From the NCBI GenBank assembly GCA_000715855.1, contig KL571275.1, positions 36,486 through 45,644 of the forward strand: DNA of 9,159 nucleotides, read 5' to 3'. A program made the position numbers and the translations under genes. Below, piece by piece: positions 1-5,572 of this stretch (positions are counted from its first letter, which is position 1; each line of letters opens with the position of its first letter). This stretch comes from Actinoplanes liguriensis (GTDB lineage Bacteria > Actinomycetota > Actinomycetes > Mycobacteriales > Micromonosporaceae). Under the pieces are notes generated by a model, which saw only the letters and a program-made list of their open reading frames with translations, made no database searches and was not told the DNA's origin.

Positions 1-135
1 CCGCTGCGGAGAGGAGAGTTCGTCGGCGCATCGTGGCCTCCGGCTGGGGGAAAGGGCTTTCCTCCGGACGACCGTAGGCGACCTCATCCAGGATCGTCAA
101 TCACCTTCGGCGTAACACGTCGGCAATGCCCGTGA
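1..135. other. Upstream flank without a recognisable gene
   Basis: No reading frame here has a ribosome binding site or a recognisable product. The one visible structure is a short hairpin at 46-65 (eight pairs including one G-T, loop of four at 54-57), which could be the terminator of a gene lying to the left of the window. This is weak. Confidence 0.3.
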
Positions 136-141
136 TAGCTT
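112..141 (+). promoter_or_regulatory. Possible promoter of the GH12 gene
   Basis: An extended -10-like element TGATAGCTT (133-141, hexamer TAGCTT) lies 18 bases after GTAACA (112-117), which matches four of six positions of TTGACA. Transcription would begin near 148, placing the palindrome at 184-203 just downstream, where a bound repressor could block elongation. The match is modest and the call is inference. Confidence 0.25.
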
Positions 142-183
142 GGGGCCACATCACATCGAGCGGCGCCGATGACCCATCCCCCA

Positions 184-203
184 TCGTCGAAGCGCTTCGA
201 CGA
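184..203. promoter_or_regulatory. Perfect 20-bp palindrome, LacI-family-like operator
   Basis: TCGTCGAAGCGCTTCGACGA is identical to its own reverse complement over all 20 bases and has the central CG typical of LacI/GalR operators. The core AGCGCT is also the centre of the known actinobacterial CebR/CelR site (TGGGAGCGCTCCCA), which controls cellulase genes. It ends 40 bases before the ATG of a GH12 glucanase. A role as a sugar-responsive repressor site is inference from position and symmetry; the outer bases differ from the CebR consensus, so a paralogous LacI-type regulator is more likely than CebR itself. Confidence 0.55.
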
Positions 204-243
204 GGCGATCGCCGGCGCTGCCGTCCCCCGAGGAGGGCGCTTC

Positions 244-936
244 ATGCGCAAACTACGGATCACGCTGGCGGCCTGGCTCGCCACCGCCGCGCTGCTGTTC
301 GCCGCCCCGCAGGCCGCGCACGCCGCGGTCTGGGGTTCGTCCGACCAGTGGGCCAGCTGGAGCAACGGCGGTTACACGCTGTACAACAACATCTGGGGCA
401 GCGGCGCCGGCCCGCAGAGCATCTGGGCGAACTCGTACAGCAACTGGGGTGTCTGGGCGAACCACCCGAACACCGGCGGGGTGAAGGCGTACCCGAACGC
501 CAGCAAGAGCGTGAACAAGAAGCTGAGCGCGCTCGGCAGCGCCACGAGCAGCTTCAACGTGACTGTTCCGAGCAGCGGGGCGTACACCACCGCCTACGAC
601 ATCTGGGCCAACAGCAACGCGTACGAGATCATGTTGTGGATGAACAAGACGGGCGCGGTCGGCCCGATCGGGTCACTCCAGGGCTCGGTCACGGTGGGTG
701 GCCACTCGTGGAACGTCTACAGCGGATCGAACGGCGCGAACGCGGTCTTCTCGTTCGTGCGCACCAGCAACACCAGCTCCGGCACGGTCGACATCAAGGC
801 GATCATGAACTGGATCAAGGGCAAGGGCTGGTTCGGTGACGTGACGCTGGGCAACATCCAGTTCGGGTACGAGATCACGTCCTCCAGCGGCGGCCTGAAC
901 TTCGTCACCAACAGCTACTCGGCGTCCGCGAGCTGA
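244..936 (+). CDS. Secreted GH12 endo-beta-1,4-glucanase / xyloglucanase
   Basis: The 230-residue product hydrolyses internal beta-1,4 links of cellulose or xyloglucan outside the cell. Residues 1-27 form a Sec signal peptide (basic MRKLR, hydrophobic core, cleavage after AHA). The rest is a single GH12 jelly-roll domain rich in Trp, Asn, Ser and Gly. The family's two catalytic glutamates are visible: E128 in AYEIMLW (nucleophile) and E210 in FGYEITS (acid/base). GLNFVTNSYS near the end is also family-typical. There is no linker or cellulose-binding module, so it is a catalytic-domain-only form. The start is set by AGGAGG at 231-236, seven bases before the ATG; the frame is open back to 169, but that extension would destroy the signal peptide. 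A LacI-like palindrome lies upstream and a hairpin directly downstream, so it is probably monocistronic. Family assignment is strong; cellulose versus xyloglucan preference cannot be decided. Confidence 0.93.
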   Translation: MRKLRITLAAWLATAALLFAAPQAAHAAVWGSSDQWASWSNGGYTLYNNIWGSGAGPQSIWANSYSNWGVWANHPNTGGVKAYPNASKSVNKKLSALGSATSSFNVTVPSSGAYTTAYDIWANSNAYEIMLWMNKTGAVGPIGSLQGSVTVGGHSWNVYSGSNGANAVFSFVRTSNTSSGTVDIKAIMNWIKGKGWFGDVTLGNIQFGYEITSSSGGLNFVTNSYSASAS

Positions 937-943
937 CCGGTCC

Positions 944-977
944 GTCAGGGGTGTGCCAACCCGGGTACGCCCCTGAC
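944..977 (+). terminator. Hairpin terminator of the GH12 gene
   Basis: Arms 944-957 and 964-977 pair over 14 bases (two G-T wobbles; the outer eight, GTCAGGGG/CCCCTGAC, are perfect) around a six-base loop. It starts seven bases after the stop codon. There is no U-tract, as is common in actinomycetes. Confidence 0.7.
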
Positions 978-1075
978 CACCGCTCGCGAACGTGCTGTCC
1001 GTGACCGGCGACCCGGCCTGGCGCAACCTCGTGGTGCCGGAGCCGCTCACCCTGACGGTCCGGCTCACGGCCTGA
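977..1075 (+). pseudogene. Relic: 3' end of an unidentified plus-strand gene
   Basis: After an in-frame TGA at 974-976, a frame runs to TGA at 1073-1075 and reads PPLANVLSVTGDPAWRNL... ending in LTVRLTA. Nearly every codon ends in G or C, including all of those from the leucine at 983 onward, which is the signature of a translated actinomycete gene. There is no ribosome binding site, and the piece is only about 32 codons long. A strong hairpin follows six bases after its stop. I read it as the surviving tail of a gene whose front is lost. The parent family is not recognised. A chance open frame in GC-rich DNA is the alternative. Confidence 0.3.
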
Positions 1076-1080
1076 CTCTC

Positions 1081-1111
1081 GATGGTGCGAGCCGGGCCGG
1101 CTCGCACCATC
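1081..1111 (-). terminator. Strong, probably bidirectional hairpin terminator
   Basis: A perfect inverted repeat: 15-base arms (1081-1095 and 1097-1111) around a single central base, or 13-base arms with a five-base loop. It begins two bases beyond the ketosynthase stop on the minus strand and six bases beyond the plus-strand relic, so it can end transcription from both sides. No U-tract is present. Confidence 0.75.
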
Positions 1112-1113
1112 GC

Positions 1114-2313
1114 TCAGGCGGGGCTGAAGACCAGCGCCGCGTTCTGACCGCCGAAACCGAACGACGTGCTGACCGCCGGGGCCCGGCGTGCCTGCCGCGG
1201 ACGGCCGGTCACCACGTTCAAGTCGATCGCCGGGTCGAGCTTGTCCAGGTTCGCGACCGGCGGCAGCAGCCCACGTTCCAGCGACAGCACAACCCCGGCC
1301 GCCTCGATCGCGCCGGCCGCGCCCATCGCGTGCCCGATCACGCCCTTGAACGCGGTGACCGGCGGCGCCAGCGATCCGAAGACCGCGCCGAGCGCGGCCG
1401 CCTCCACCACGTCGTTCATCGGGGTGCTGGTCGCGTGGGCGTTGACGTGCCCGATGTCGGCCGGTTCGAGCCCGGCGCCGGCCAGCGCGGCCCGGACCGC
1501 CCGGACGGCGCCGCGGCCCTCCGGATGCGGGGCGGTGATGTGGTGGGCGTCCGCGGACGCGCCGTAGCCGGCGAGGTACGCCCGCACCCGCGCCCCACGC
1601 GCCCGCGCGTCGCAGGCCCGTTCCAGGATCAGAACCCCGGCCCCCTCGCCGAGCACGAACCCGTCCCGGTCCAGGTCGAACGGCCGGGAGGCGAGGTGCG
1701 GCTCGTCGCCACGCGTGGAGAGCGCCCCGATCCGGGCGAAGGACGCCGCCGACGTACGGCTGCGGCCGGACTCCGCCCCGCCCGCCACGACGACGTCACA
1801 CGCCCCGGAGAGCAGCATGTCGCGGGCCACCCCGATCGCGTGCGCCCCGGACGCGCAGGCGCTGCTCACCGTGAAGCACGGCCCCTGCGTCCCCAGGTCC
1901 AGGGCGGCCTCGGCCGCGGCCATGTTGGGCAGGGTCCGCGGCAGCGCGAACGGCGACACCCGGTCCGGCAGTCCTTCGAGGACCATCTCGACCGCGGACT
2001 CGGTGCCGCTCATGCTGCTGGCGCCGACGCCGAGGACGACCGCCACCCGCTCGGGCGCCCAGAGCGTCGGGCCGAGACCGGCGTCGGCGACCGCTTCCCG
2101 GGCGGCGGCCACGGCGTACCGGCCGAACGGGTCGAGCCGCCGGTTGAGCCGGTGCCCGAGCAGCGCCACCCCGTCGAAATCGGCGACCCGGCAACTGAAC
2201 GCGACCGGCAGCCCGACCAGCTCCGGGTCCGGCGCGGCCACCGACCGGCCCGCGATCAGCCCCGCCCAGGTGGCCTCGGCGCCCACGCCGGCCGGGGTGA
2301 TCAGGCCGAGCCC
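1114..2313 (-). CDS. Beta-ketoacyl-ACP synthase (FabF/KasA-like), 5' end lost
   Basis: Catalyses decarboxylative Claisen condensation of an acyl group with malonyl-ACP. Numbering from the GTG at 2286, the Cys-His-His triad is intact: C144 in VSSACASG, H284 in VNAHATSTP and H319 in KGVIGHAMG, with FGFGGQNA near the end. C144 excludes a chain-length factor, which lacks this cysteine. The frame continues upstream of the GTG as TGLGLITPAG, the normal beta-strand start of KAS II enzymes, then meets a stop made by adapter sequence (2313-2330). The real protein therefore starts further upstream, about 8-9 residues being missing compared with E. coli FabF; the GTG is not the true start. It follows an ACP gene, the acpP-fabF order. 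HATSTP instead of HGTSTP recalls KasA/KasB. The neighbouring sulfotransferase relic suggests specialised rather than housekeeping lipid synthesis (inference). Confidence 0.88.
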   Translation of the reverse strand, partial: GLGLITPAGVGAEATWAGLIAGRSVAAPDPELVGLPVAFSCRVADFDGVALLGHRLNRRLDPFGRYAVAAAREAVADAGLGPTLWAPERVAVVLGVGASSMSGTESAVEMVLEGLPDRVSPFALPRTLPNMAAAEAALDLGTQGPCFTVSSACASGAHAIGVARDMLLSGACDVVVAGGAESGRSRTSAASFARIGALSTRGDEPHLASRPFDLDRDGFVLGEGAGVLILERACDARARGARVRAYLAGYGASADAHHITAPHPEGRGAVRAVRAALAGAGLEPADIGHVNAHATSTPMNDVVEAAALGAVFGSLAPPVTAFKGVIGHAMGAAGAIEAAGVVLSLERGLLPPVANLDKLDPAIDLNVVTGRPRQARRAPAVSTSFGFGGQNAALVFSPA

Positions 2314-2330
2314 TGTCTCTTATACACATC
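2313..2330. other. Nextera/Tn5 mosaic-end adapter left in the assembly
   Basis: CTGTCTCTTATACACATC equals the first 18 of the 19 bases of the synthetic Tn5 mosaic end used in tagmentation libraries. It is far more AT-rich than its surroundings. Natural IS50 outer and inner ends differ from it, and the flanking nine bases are not duplicated, so it is not a natural transposon scar. Translated, it yields the artefact peptides DVYKRQ (in the ACP frame) and MCIRDR (a false start in another frame). It sits exactly between ACP and KS and probably marks a chimeric join with native bases missing. Confidence 0.95.
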
Positions 2331-2564
2331 CCCGGCCCGGTGCCGCCGCAGCACGGCGGCGATCTCGCCGATCGTGGTCCGGAACGTGAGCACGCCGTCG
2401 TCGAGCCGGATCCCGGTCGCCTCCTGGAGCAGCAGGCCGAACTCGAGGATCGACAGCGAGTCCCGGTCGAGCTGCCCCAGCGTGGTGTCGGGGGTGACCA
2501 GCGCCGGGTCCACGCCGAGATGGTCCTTCAGGTGGCGCACGACGATCTGGTATGCGGAGTCCAT
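2331..2564 (-). CDS. Acyl carrier protein, 3' end lost at adapter
   Basis: Carries acyl intermediates as thioesters on a 4'-phosphopantetheine arm. The 78 genuine residues make a four-helix ACP: helix I around YQIVVRHLKDHLG, loop with VTPDTTLGQL, then the modification motif LDRDSLSILEF with Ser36 as the attachment site, and a closing helix TIGEIAAVLRRH. In the assembled sequence the frame runs on into adapter (DVYKRQGSA) and stops at 2301, but those residues are false. Since ACPs are about 80 residues, only a few codons are missing. The ATG at 2564 has GGAAAGG about nine bases upstream. It lies between a sulfotransferase relic and the ketosynthase, all on the minus strand, and is the expected partner of that ketosynthase. 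The sequence differs from typical housekeeping AcpP, which favours a dedicated pathway ACP (inference). Confidence 0.87.
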
Positions 2565-2603
2565 ACTCCAGCACCTTTCCGTTGGATCGAAGGAAGTCCC
2601 TGG

Positions 2604-2992
2604 TCACGCCACGTGACCAAGGCGGTGCAGCGGAACCTCGTGGGCGAGCACCGCCGCGGTGAACCGGCCGGGCAGGAACGCGGGGAGGTCCTCGGGCAGA
2701 TCGGCCGTTGCCCAGCGGCGGCGGCGCAGCTCAACGGTCTGCGCACCGATGGCGAAGGCCGGGTGGCGGCTCATCGACAGCGCGATGTCCCGGCCGTCCC
2801 GGTGCAGGTGGCGACCCGCGCGGCGGGAAAGAAGCGCAGCAGGCCGCCGAGTCTCCGCGGCGAGCCGTCGCCGCGGTCGGCGATCACCCGGCGGCCGAGC
2901 CGTGGGCCTGCAGCGGAGGCCATGGTGGAGCCGCAGCGTCCGGTCCCGGTGACGATGACCGGGGGCGGGCAGGCGGAATCGGTACGGCGCAT
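2604..2992 (-). pseudogene. Broken PAPS-dependent sulfotransferase
   Basis: The start is sound: ATG at 2992 with AGGAG at 2998-3002, five bases away. The first residues contain PPVIVTGTGRCGSTM, the 5'-phosphosulfate-binding loop of Sulfotransfer_3-type enzymes. Only about 37 residues later, in another frame, comes HLHRDGRDIALSMSRHPAF, the 3'-phosphate-binding motif of the same family, which should lie well over 80 residues downstream. Two lesions are thus visible: an internal deletion just after GSTM, and a one-base frameshift near 2810-2813 (LLRFFPAARV in frame A joins HLHRDGRD in frame B). The second frame stops at 2604 after PLHRLGHVA, leaving out the usual C-terminal half. The two frames together cover about 130 residues against roughly 300 or more in the family. 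It would be the first gene of the ACP-KS operon. Given the adapter 280 bases away, some of this damage may be assembly error rather than biology. Confidence 0.75.
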
Positions 2993-3034
2993 CGGCGCTC
3001 CTGGAGAAGCCGGAGAACGAGTGACAGCCGGACC

Positions 3035-3063
3035 AGTATTGCGATACGGACATAACGTGACAA
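3035..3063 (-). promoter_or_regulatory. Sigma70-like promoter of the sulfotransferase-ACP-KS operon
   Basis: On the minus strand TTGTCA (3058-3063) and AATACT (3035-3040) are separated by exactly 17 bases; each hexamer is close to the TTGACA/TATAAT consensus. The predicted start near 3028 gives a leader of about 36 bases with AGGAG before the ATG at 2992. A partial dyad GTAT-N4-ATAC (3036-3047) overlaps the -10 box and could be an operator (weak). Confidence 0.6.
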
Positions 3064-3174
3064 AGCAGACACGCCGTGCGGCGAAGCCTGGCATGCGCCC
3101 CGGTGCAGGGAAAAGCCGCGGCAGACCCTCGGAGGGGTGACGCCCACGGTCGCCCGGGAGGACGCACGAGAAAG

Positions 3175-3208
3175 CGCGGCGGTCGCTCGACAGGAGCGGA
3201 CCGCCGCG
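3175..3208 (-). terminator. Hairpin terminator of the DUF6230-DUF6114 genes
   Basis: Arms 3175-3188 and 3194-3208 pair over 14 bases with one bulged G (3198) and a five-base loop. Reading on the minus strand, CTTTCTCG follows the stem, a short T-rich run. It lies about 32 bases beyond the DUF6114 stop. The remaining stretch 3064-3174 holds no gene that I can support. Confidence 0.7.
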
Positions 3209-3239
3209 ACAATCATCCGATCACCAGAGGTGAACCGGG

Positions 3240-3920
3240 TTACTCCGCCGACCGCCCCTCGGCGCTCGGCGCGTTCCGGAACGACGGAGTGTTCTGCCAG
3301 CGCCCCTCGGGCGGCAGGGTGTTCTGATCCTGCTCCTCGGGCGCGCGATTCCTCCGTACCTCCGAATGCTCCTCGCTCGAAGGCGAAGCCGGGAGAGGGG
3401 CCGGAGGCGGCTGCGGAGGGAGCGCCAGACCGGGAGGCGGCGCCGAAGCCGGATAGGGAGCTGAGGGCTGCGGCTCGGGAGAAGTCAACGCCGGTTCGGA
3501 TTCCGAATCCGGGTTGACCGCCACGTCCTCCGGCTCCGGGTCGCTCGGCGCCCAGGCGAACGACAGAGCCGCCCCCACCAGTGTGAACAGCAGCCCGACG
3601 ATGAACCCGCCCATGTTGGACGTCAGCCAGGATCCCAGCGCGCAGATCAACGCCATCAGCGAATAGAAGATCCGCTGAGCCGGGTTGAACCAGAGCAGCG
3701 CCCCCAGCACGACGATCACCCACGGCACCAGGTAGCCGATGAAGTTCTGCATCCCGACGTGCAGCACCACGCCCAGTGGCGCCCACACCGTGAACAGGAT
3801 CTCCGCCCCGCCGAGCAGGACGAACAATCCACCCCAGAACGGCCGGGTACGGCGCCAGTCGCGGAAGCCCCGCCAGGCGCGAGCGCCCGGCGAGGCCCGG
3901 TGGTGCGCGATGCCGGACAT
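3240..3920 (-). CDS. DUF6114 membrane protein with proline-rich tail
   Basis: A 226-residue integral membrane protein of unknown function. After a basic N-terminus (RGFRDWRRTRPFWGG), four hydrophobic segments are visible at about 29-48, 58-78, 85-100 and 104-123. TRPFWGGLFVLLGGAEI and MGGFIVGLLFTLVGAALSFAW are characteristic of the actinobacterial DUF6114 family. Residues 125-226 form a low-complexity tail rich in Pro, Ser, Ala and Glu, probably disordered; its length is likely variable in the family. The ATG at 3920 comes two bases after the DUF6230 stop (TAG-CC-ATG) with no clear ribosome binding site of its own, so translational coupling is likely. The same frame is open upstream, but that part merely shadows DUF6230. 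The tight pairing with a secreted DUF6230 protein suggests the two act together at the membrane (inference); no biochemical role can be stated. Confidence 0.9.
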   Translation of the reverse strand: MSGIAHHRASPGARAWRGFRDWRRTRPFWGGLFVLLGGAEILFTVWAPLGVVLHVGMQNFIGYLVPWVIVVLGALLWFNPAQRIFYSLMALICALGSWLTSNMGGFIVGLLFTLVGAALSFAWAPSDPEPEDVAVNPDSESEPALTSPEPQPSAPYPASAPPPGLALPPQPPPAPLPASPSSEEHSEVRRNRAPEEQDQNTLPPEGRWQNTPSFRNAPSAEGRSAE

Positions 3921-3922
3921 GG

Positions 3923-4528
3923 CTAGCAGCCGGCGCCGGTGAACGACATGTGCAGGCTGGGCAGCTTGAACGTGGCCGCCGTGGTGGCGTAGTTGTTCTG
4001 CCGCAGGTTGGTCAGCGTGACCTCGTCGGCCTGCTGGCCGAAGACCCCGATGGCGCCCTTCTTGCCGGGGACCGCGTCGAGCGTGCTCGAGTCCCGGCCG
4101 ATCTCGATCGCCTTGAAGTCGGCGTTCGCGGTGATCAGGTCGGAGTCGACGACGAGCGTGTCGGCGGTGACCTTGTTGGTCGGGCTGCCCGCGGTGATCT
4201 TCAGGTTGATGCCGCCGAGCGCGATGCTCTGGCACAGCCCGTCGAGCTCGGCGTCGCGGATCGCGGAGACGATCACGAGCACCTGGCCACCGGTGTCACC
4301 CTCGTTGGGGCTGCCCGGTTCCATCTGGTCCATCTCCGCGTACTGCGCGAATCCGTATCCGTGCAGTTTGGGCGAGGTGACCACGAACGGCATGCCGGAG
4401 ATCGAGAAGGAGGCCGCGAGCACCCCCTGACCGGTCAGCAACACCAGGCCGGCCGTCGCCGCGAGGCCGCCGAGCAGCATCGCGGTGAACCGGCGCCAGC
4501 GGGTGCGGCCGTGACGTGTGGAGGACAT
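3923..4528 (-). CDS. DUF6230 secreted protein
   Basis: A 201-residue exported protein of the DUF6230 family, members of which have been labelled cholesterol esterase in actinomycete genomes without a visible esterase motif; none is seen here. The N-terminus has a basic stretch (RHGRTRWRRF) and a hydrophobic segment at about 14-38, with possible cleavage after VLA. The mature part begins with FSISGMPFVVTSPKLHGYGF and ends in the family-typical FTGAGC, a C-terminal cysteine (C201) that could pair with C99. The rest is rich in beta-forming residues. The ATG at 4528 has AAGGAG at 4534-4539, five bases away. It is directly followed by the DUF6114 membrane gene. A candidate promoter with an embedded dyad lies at 4618-4647. 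Family call is firm; function is unknown. Confidence 0.9.
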   Translation of the reverse strand: MSSTRHGRTRWRRFTAMLLGGLAATAGLVLLTGQGVLAASFSISGMPFVVTSPKLHGYGFAQYAEMDQMEPGSPNEGDTGGQVLVIVSAIRDAELDGLCQSIALGGINLKITAGSPTNKVTADTLVVDSDLITANADFKAIEIGRDSSTLDAVPGKKGAIGVFGQQADEVTLTNLRQNNYATTAATFKLPSLHMSFTGAGC

Positions 4529-4617
4529 GCACTCTCCTTTGCGGGCGTTTTCGCCGGTCCCGGCACTGCGGATGCCGTTCCGGCGAGGCTATTTGCGCAT
4601 CTCGATGGATTTCGGCG

Positions 4618-4647
4618 AAGTTACGCCGGAGTAACCAGAGGCGTCAA
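4618..4647 (-). promoter_or_regulatory. Possible DUF6230 promoter with embedded dyad
   Basis: Minus strand TTGACG (4642-4647) and TAACTT (4618-4623) are 18 bases apart. Overlapping them is a 16-base dyad, GTTAC-N6-GTAAC (4620-4635), symmetrical at 14 of 16 positions, the size expected of a TetR-family half-site pair. Control by the adjacent TetR protein is inference. Confidence 0.4.
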
Positions 4648-4668
4648 GCGGAGAGCGCCGCATTCCAG

Positions 4669-5400
4669 TCAGTGAAAAACCTCGTCGGTATCTGATGCGG
4701 CGCACGGCGGCACGACCCGCTCGCCGCCGGGCCGCACGGTCAGCTCGGCGGCGGCGCCCTCACTCCCCAGGAACGGCGCCATCATGAAGTAGCTCAACAT
4801 CGGCAGCAGCTCGGGCAGATCCGCGACGCGACCTGCGGAGACCCGGCTGTAGATGGTCGCGTAGACGCCGCCCACGACGGTGTCGACCAGACCGTCCGGC
4901 ACGTCCGGCGCCTCCGCGAAGAACCGGGCGAACCGGCCCAGCAGCTCCGCGCGCTCACTGCGGGCGAGCGGGCCGGCCGCATCGATCTCCACGATCGCCA
5001 TCGCCGCGAAGGCCGGCACGCTGGCGAGCACGTCGAGCAGCACCTTGAGCGCGGCCCGCGCGCCGGTGCGCCAGTCGTCCGCGTCGGTGTACGCCTCGTC
5101 CATCATTCGCAGCACCACCCCGGTCCCGTGCCGGTAGGTGTCCAGGAACGCGTCCTCCTTGCCGGCGAAGAGCGCGTAGAACGCTGGGCGGGTCACCCCG
5201 GCCGCCGTGCAGATGTCGCTGACCCGGGCGTTCACGTAGCCCTTCTCGGCGACCGTGTGCACCAGCGCGTCGAAGAGCCGCTCCCGCTGGGTCGCGGCCA
5301 CGGCCTCGGGCGTCATCGAGCGCGGACCGCGTTTGATCGCGCGGGCCGGGTCCCGCCCGGCCCGCGCGCCGGGCAGCGGGCTGATTACGGAATTCGTCAT
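4669..5400 (-). CDS. TetR/AcrR-family transcriptional regulator
   Basis: A 243-residue DNA-binding repressor. After a loose 35-residue N-terminal arm rich in Arg, Ala and Pro, the TetR domain starts at about residue 38 (TQRERLFDALVHTVAEKGY); the helix-turn-helix is VSDICTAAGVTRPAFYALFAGKEDAF at about 60-85. The remainder is the helical ligand-binding and dimer domain, with no recognised ligand class. ATG at 5400 is supported by GAGGG (5407-5411) six bases away; an internal ATG at 5316 (MTPEAV) is a possible alternative that would remove most of the arm. It lies upstream of DUF6230 (140-base gap) and divergent from two secreted-protein genes. An operator-like dyad sits just upstream at 5413-5429, fitting autoregulation plus control of the divergent genes (inference). 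Confidence 0.93.
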   Translation of the reverse strand: MTNSVISPLPGARAGRDPARAIKRGPRSMTPEAVAATQRERLFDALVHTVAEKGYVNARVSDICTAAGVTRPAFYALFAGKEDAFLDTYRHGTGVVLRMMDEAYTDADDWRTGARAALKVLLDVLASVPAFAAMAIVEIDAAGPLARSERAELLGRFARFFAEAPDVPDGLVDTVVGGVYATIYSRVSAGRVADLPELLPMLSYFMMAPFLGSEGAAAELTVRPGGERVVPPCAASDTDEVFH

Positions 5401-5412
5401 CGTCGTCCCTCA

Positions 5413-5429
5413 ATGTCTTGACATGACAT
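5413..5429. promoter_or_regulatory. Operator-like dyad upstream of the TetR gene
   Basis: ATGTC-TT-GACAT (5413-5424) is a clean inverted repeat, and GACAT is repeated at once (5425-5429), so the left arm can pair with either copy. It begins 13 bases upstream of the TetR start codon and overlaps the TTGACA box of the possible divergent promoter. It is the best candidate TetR binding site in the window. Confidence 0.5.
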
Positions 5430-5447
5430 ACCGCTGGGGTTTCTCAT
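5418..5447 (+). promoter_or_regulatory. Possible promoter of the secreted-protein pair
   Basis: A perfect -35 box TTGACA (5418-5423) is followed after 18 bases by TCTCAT (5442-5447), four of six matches to TATAAT but lacking the conserved A at position two. The -35 box lies inside the operator-like dyad. It would give a leader of roughly 120 bases before the ATG at 5573, in which I see no gene. Confidence 0.35.
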
Positions 5448-5572
5448 ACGTCCACGGATCTCGATGGTGCGCGATGCGGGTCACCCCAGTATCACCTCCC
5501 GCTCAAGCCCCCGGAACGCTGCGGAAACGTCCGGGCCCCGATCCCAACGAGGTTTTTCGAAGGAGTGACGCC

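Noticed and set aside
169..243. An N-terminal extension of the GH12 protein
   Set aside because: It would bury the signal peptide, and the ATG at 244 has an ideal AGGAGG; the extension also covers the 20-bp palindrome.
1796..2329. A minus-strand frame starting MCIRDR
   Set aside because: The start lies in the adapter, and the rest is an Arg/Gly/Ala-rich out-of-frame reading of the ketosynthase.
2313..2330. A natural IS50/Tn5 end or transposon scar
   Set aside because: The sequence is the synthetic mosaic end, not either natural IS50 end; no transposase or 9-base target duplication is present.
1330..2616. A 428-codon plus-strand open frame spanning KS, adapter and ACP
   Set aside because: It is the antisense shadow of the KS and ACP, has no family-like motifs, and passes through adapter sequence (LLYTS).
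3137..3517. A 126-codon plus-strand frame with a GGAGGGGTGA-like start
   Set aside because: Most of it is antisense to the Pro-rich tail of DUF6114, and it runs through the terminator hairpin; no recognisable product.
3921..4235. An upstream extension of the DUF6114 frame
   Set aside because: It is an out-of-frame reading of the DUF6230 gene; the ATG at 3920 begins the conserved protein.
1079..5471. The 11-mer TCGATGGTGCG found at both 1079-1089 and near 5461-5471
   Set aside because: Only one short match without symmetry or shared context; chance is sufficient in GC-rich DNA.
5255..5572. An N-terminal extension of the first secreted protein
   Set aside because: It overlaps the TetR gene on the other strand and the divergent promoter region; the ATG at 5573 has AGGAG and starts a clean signal peptide.
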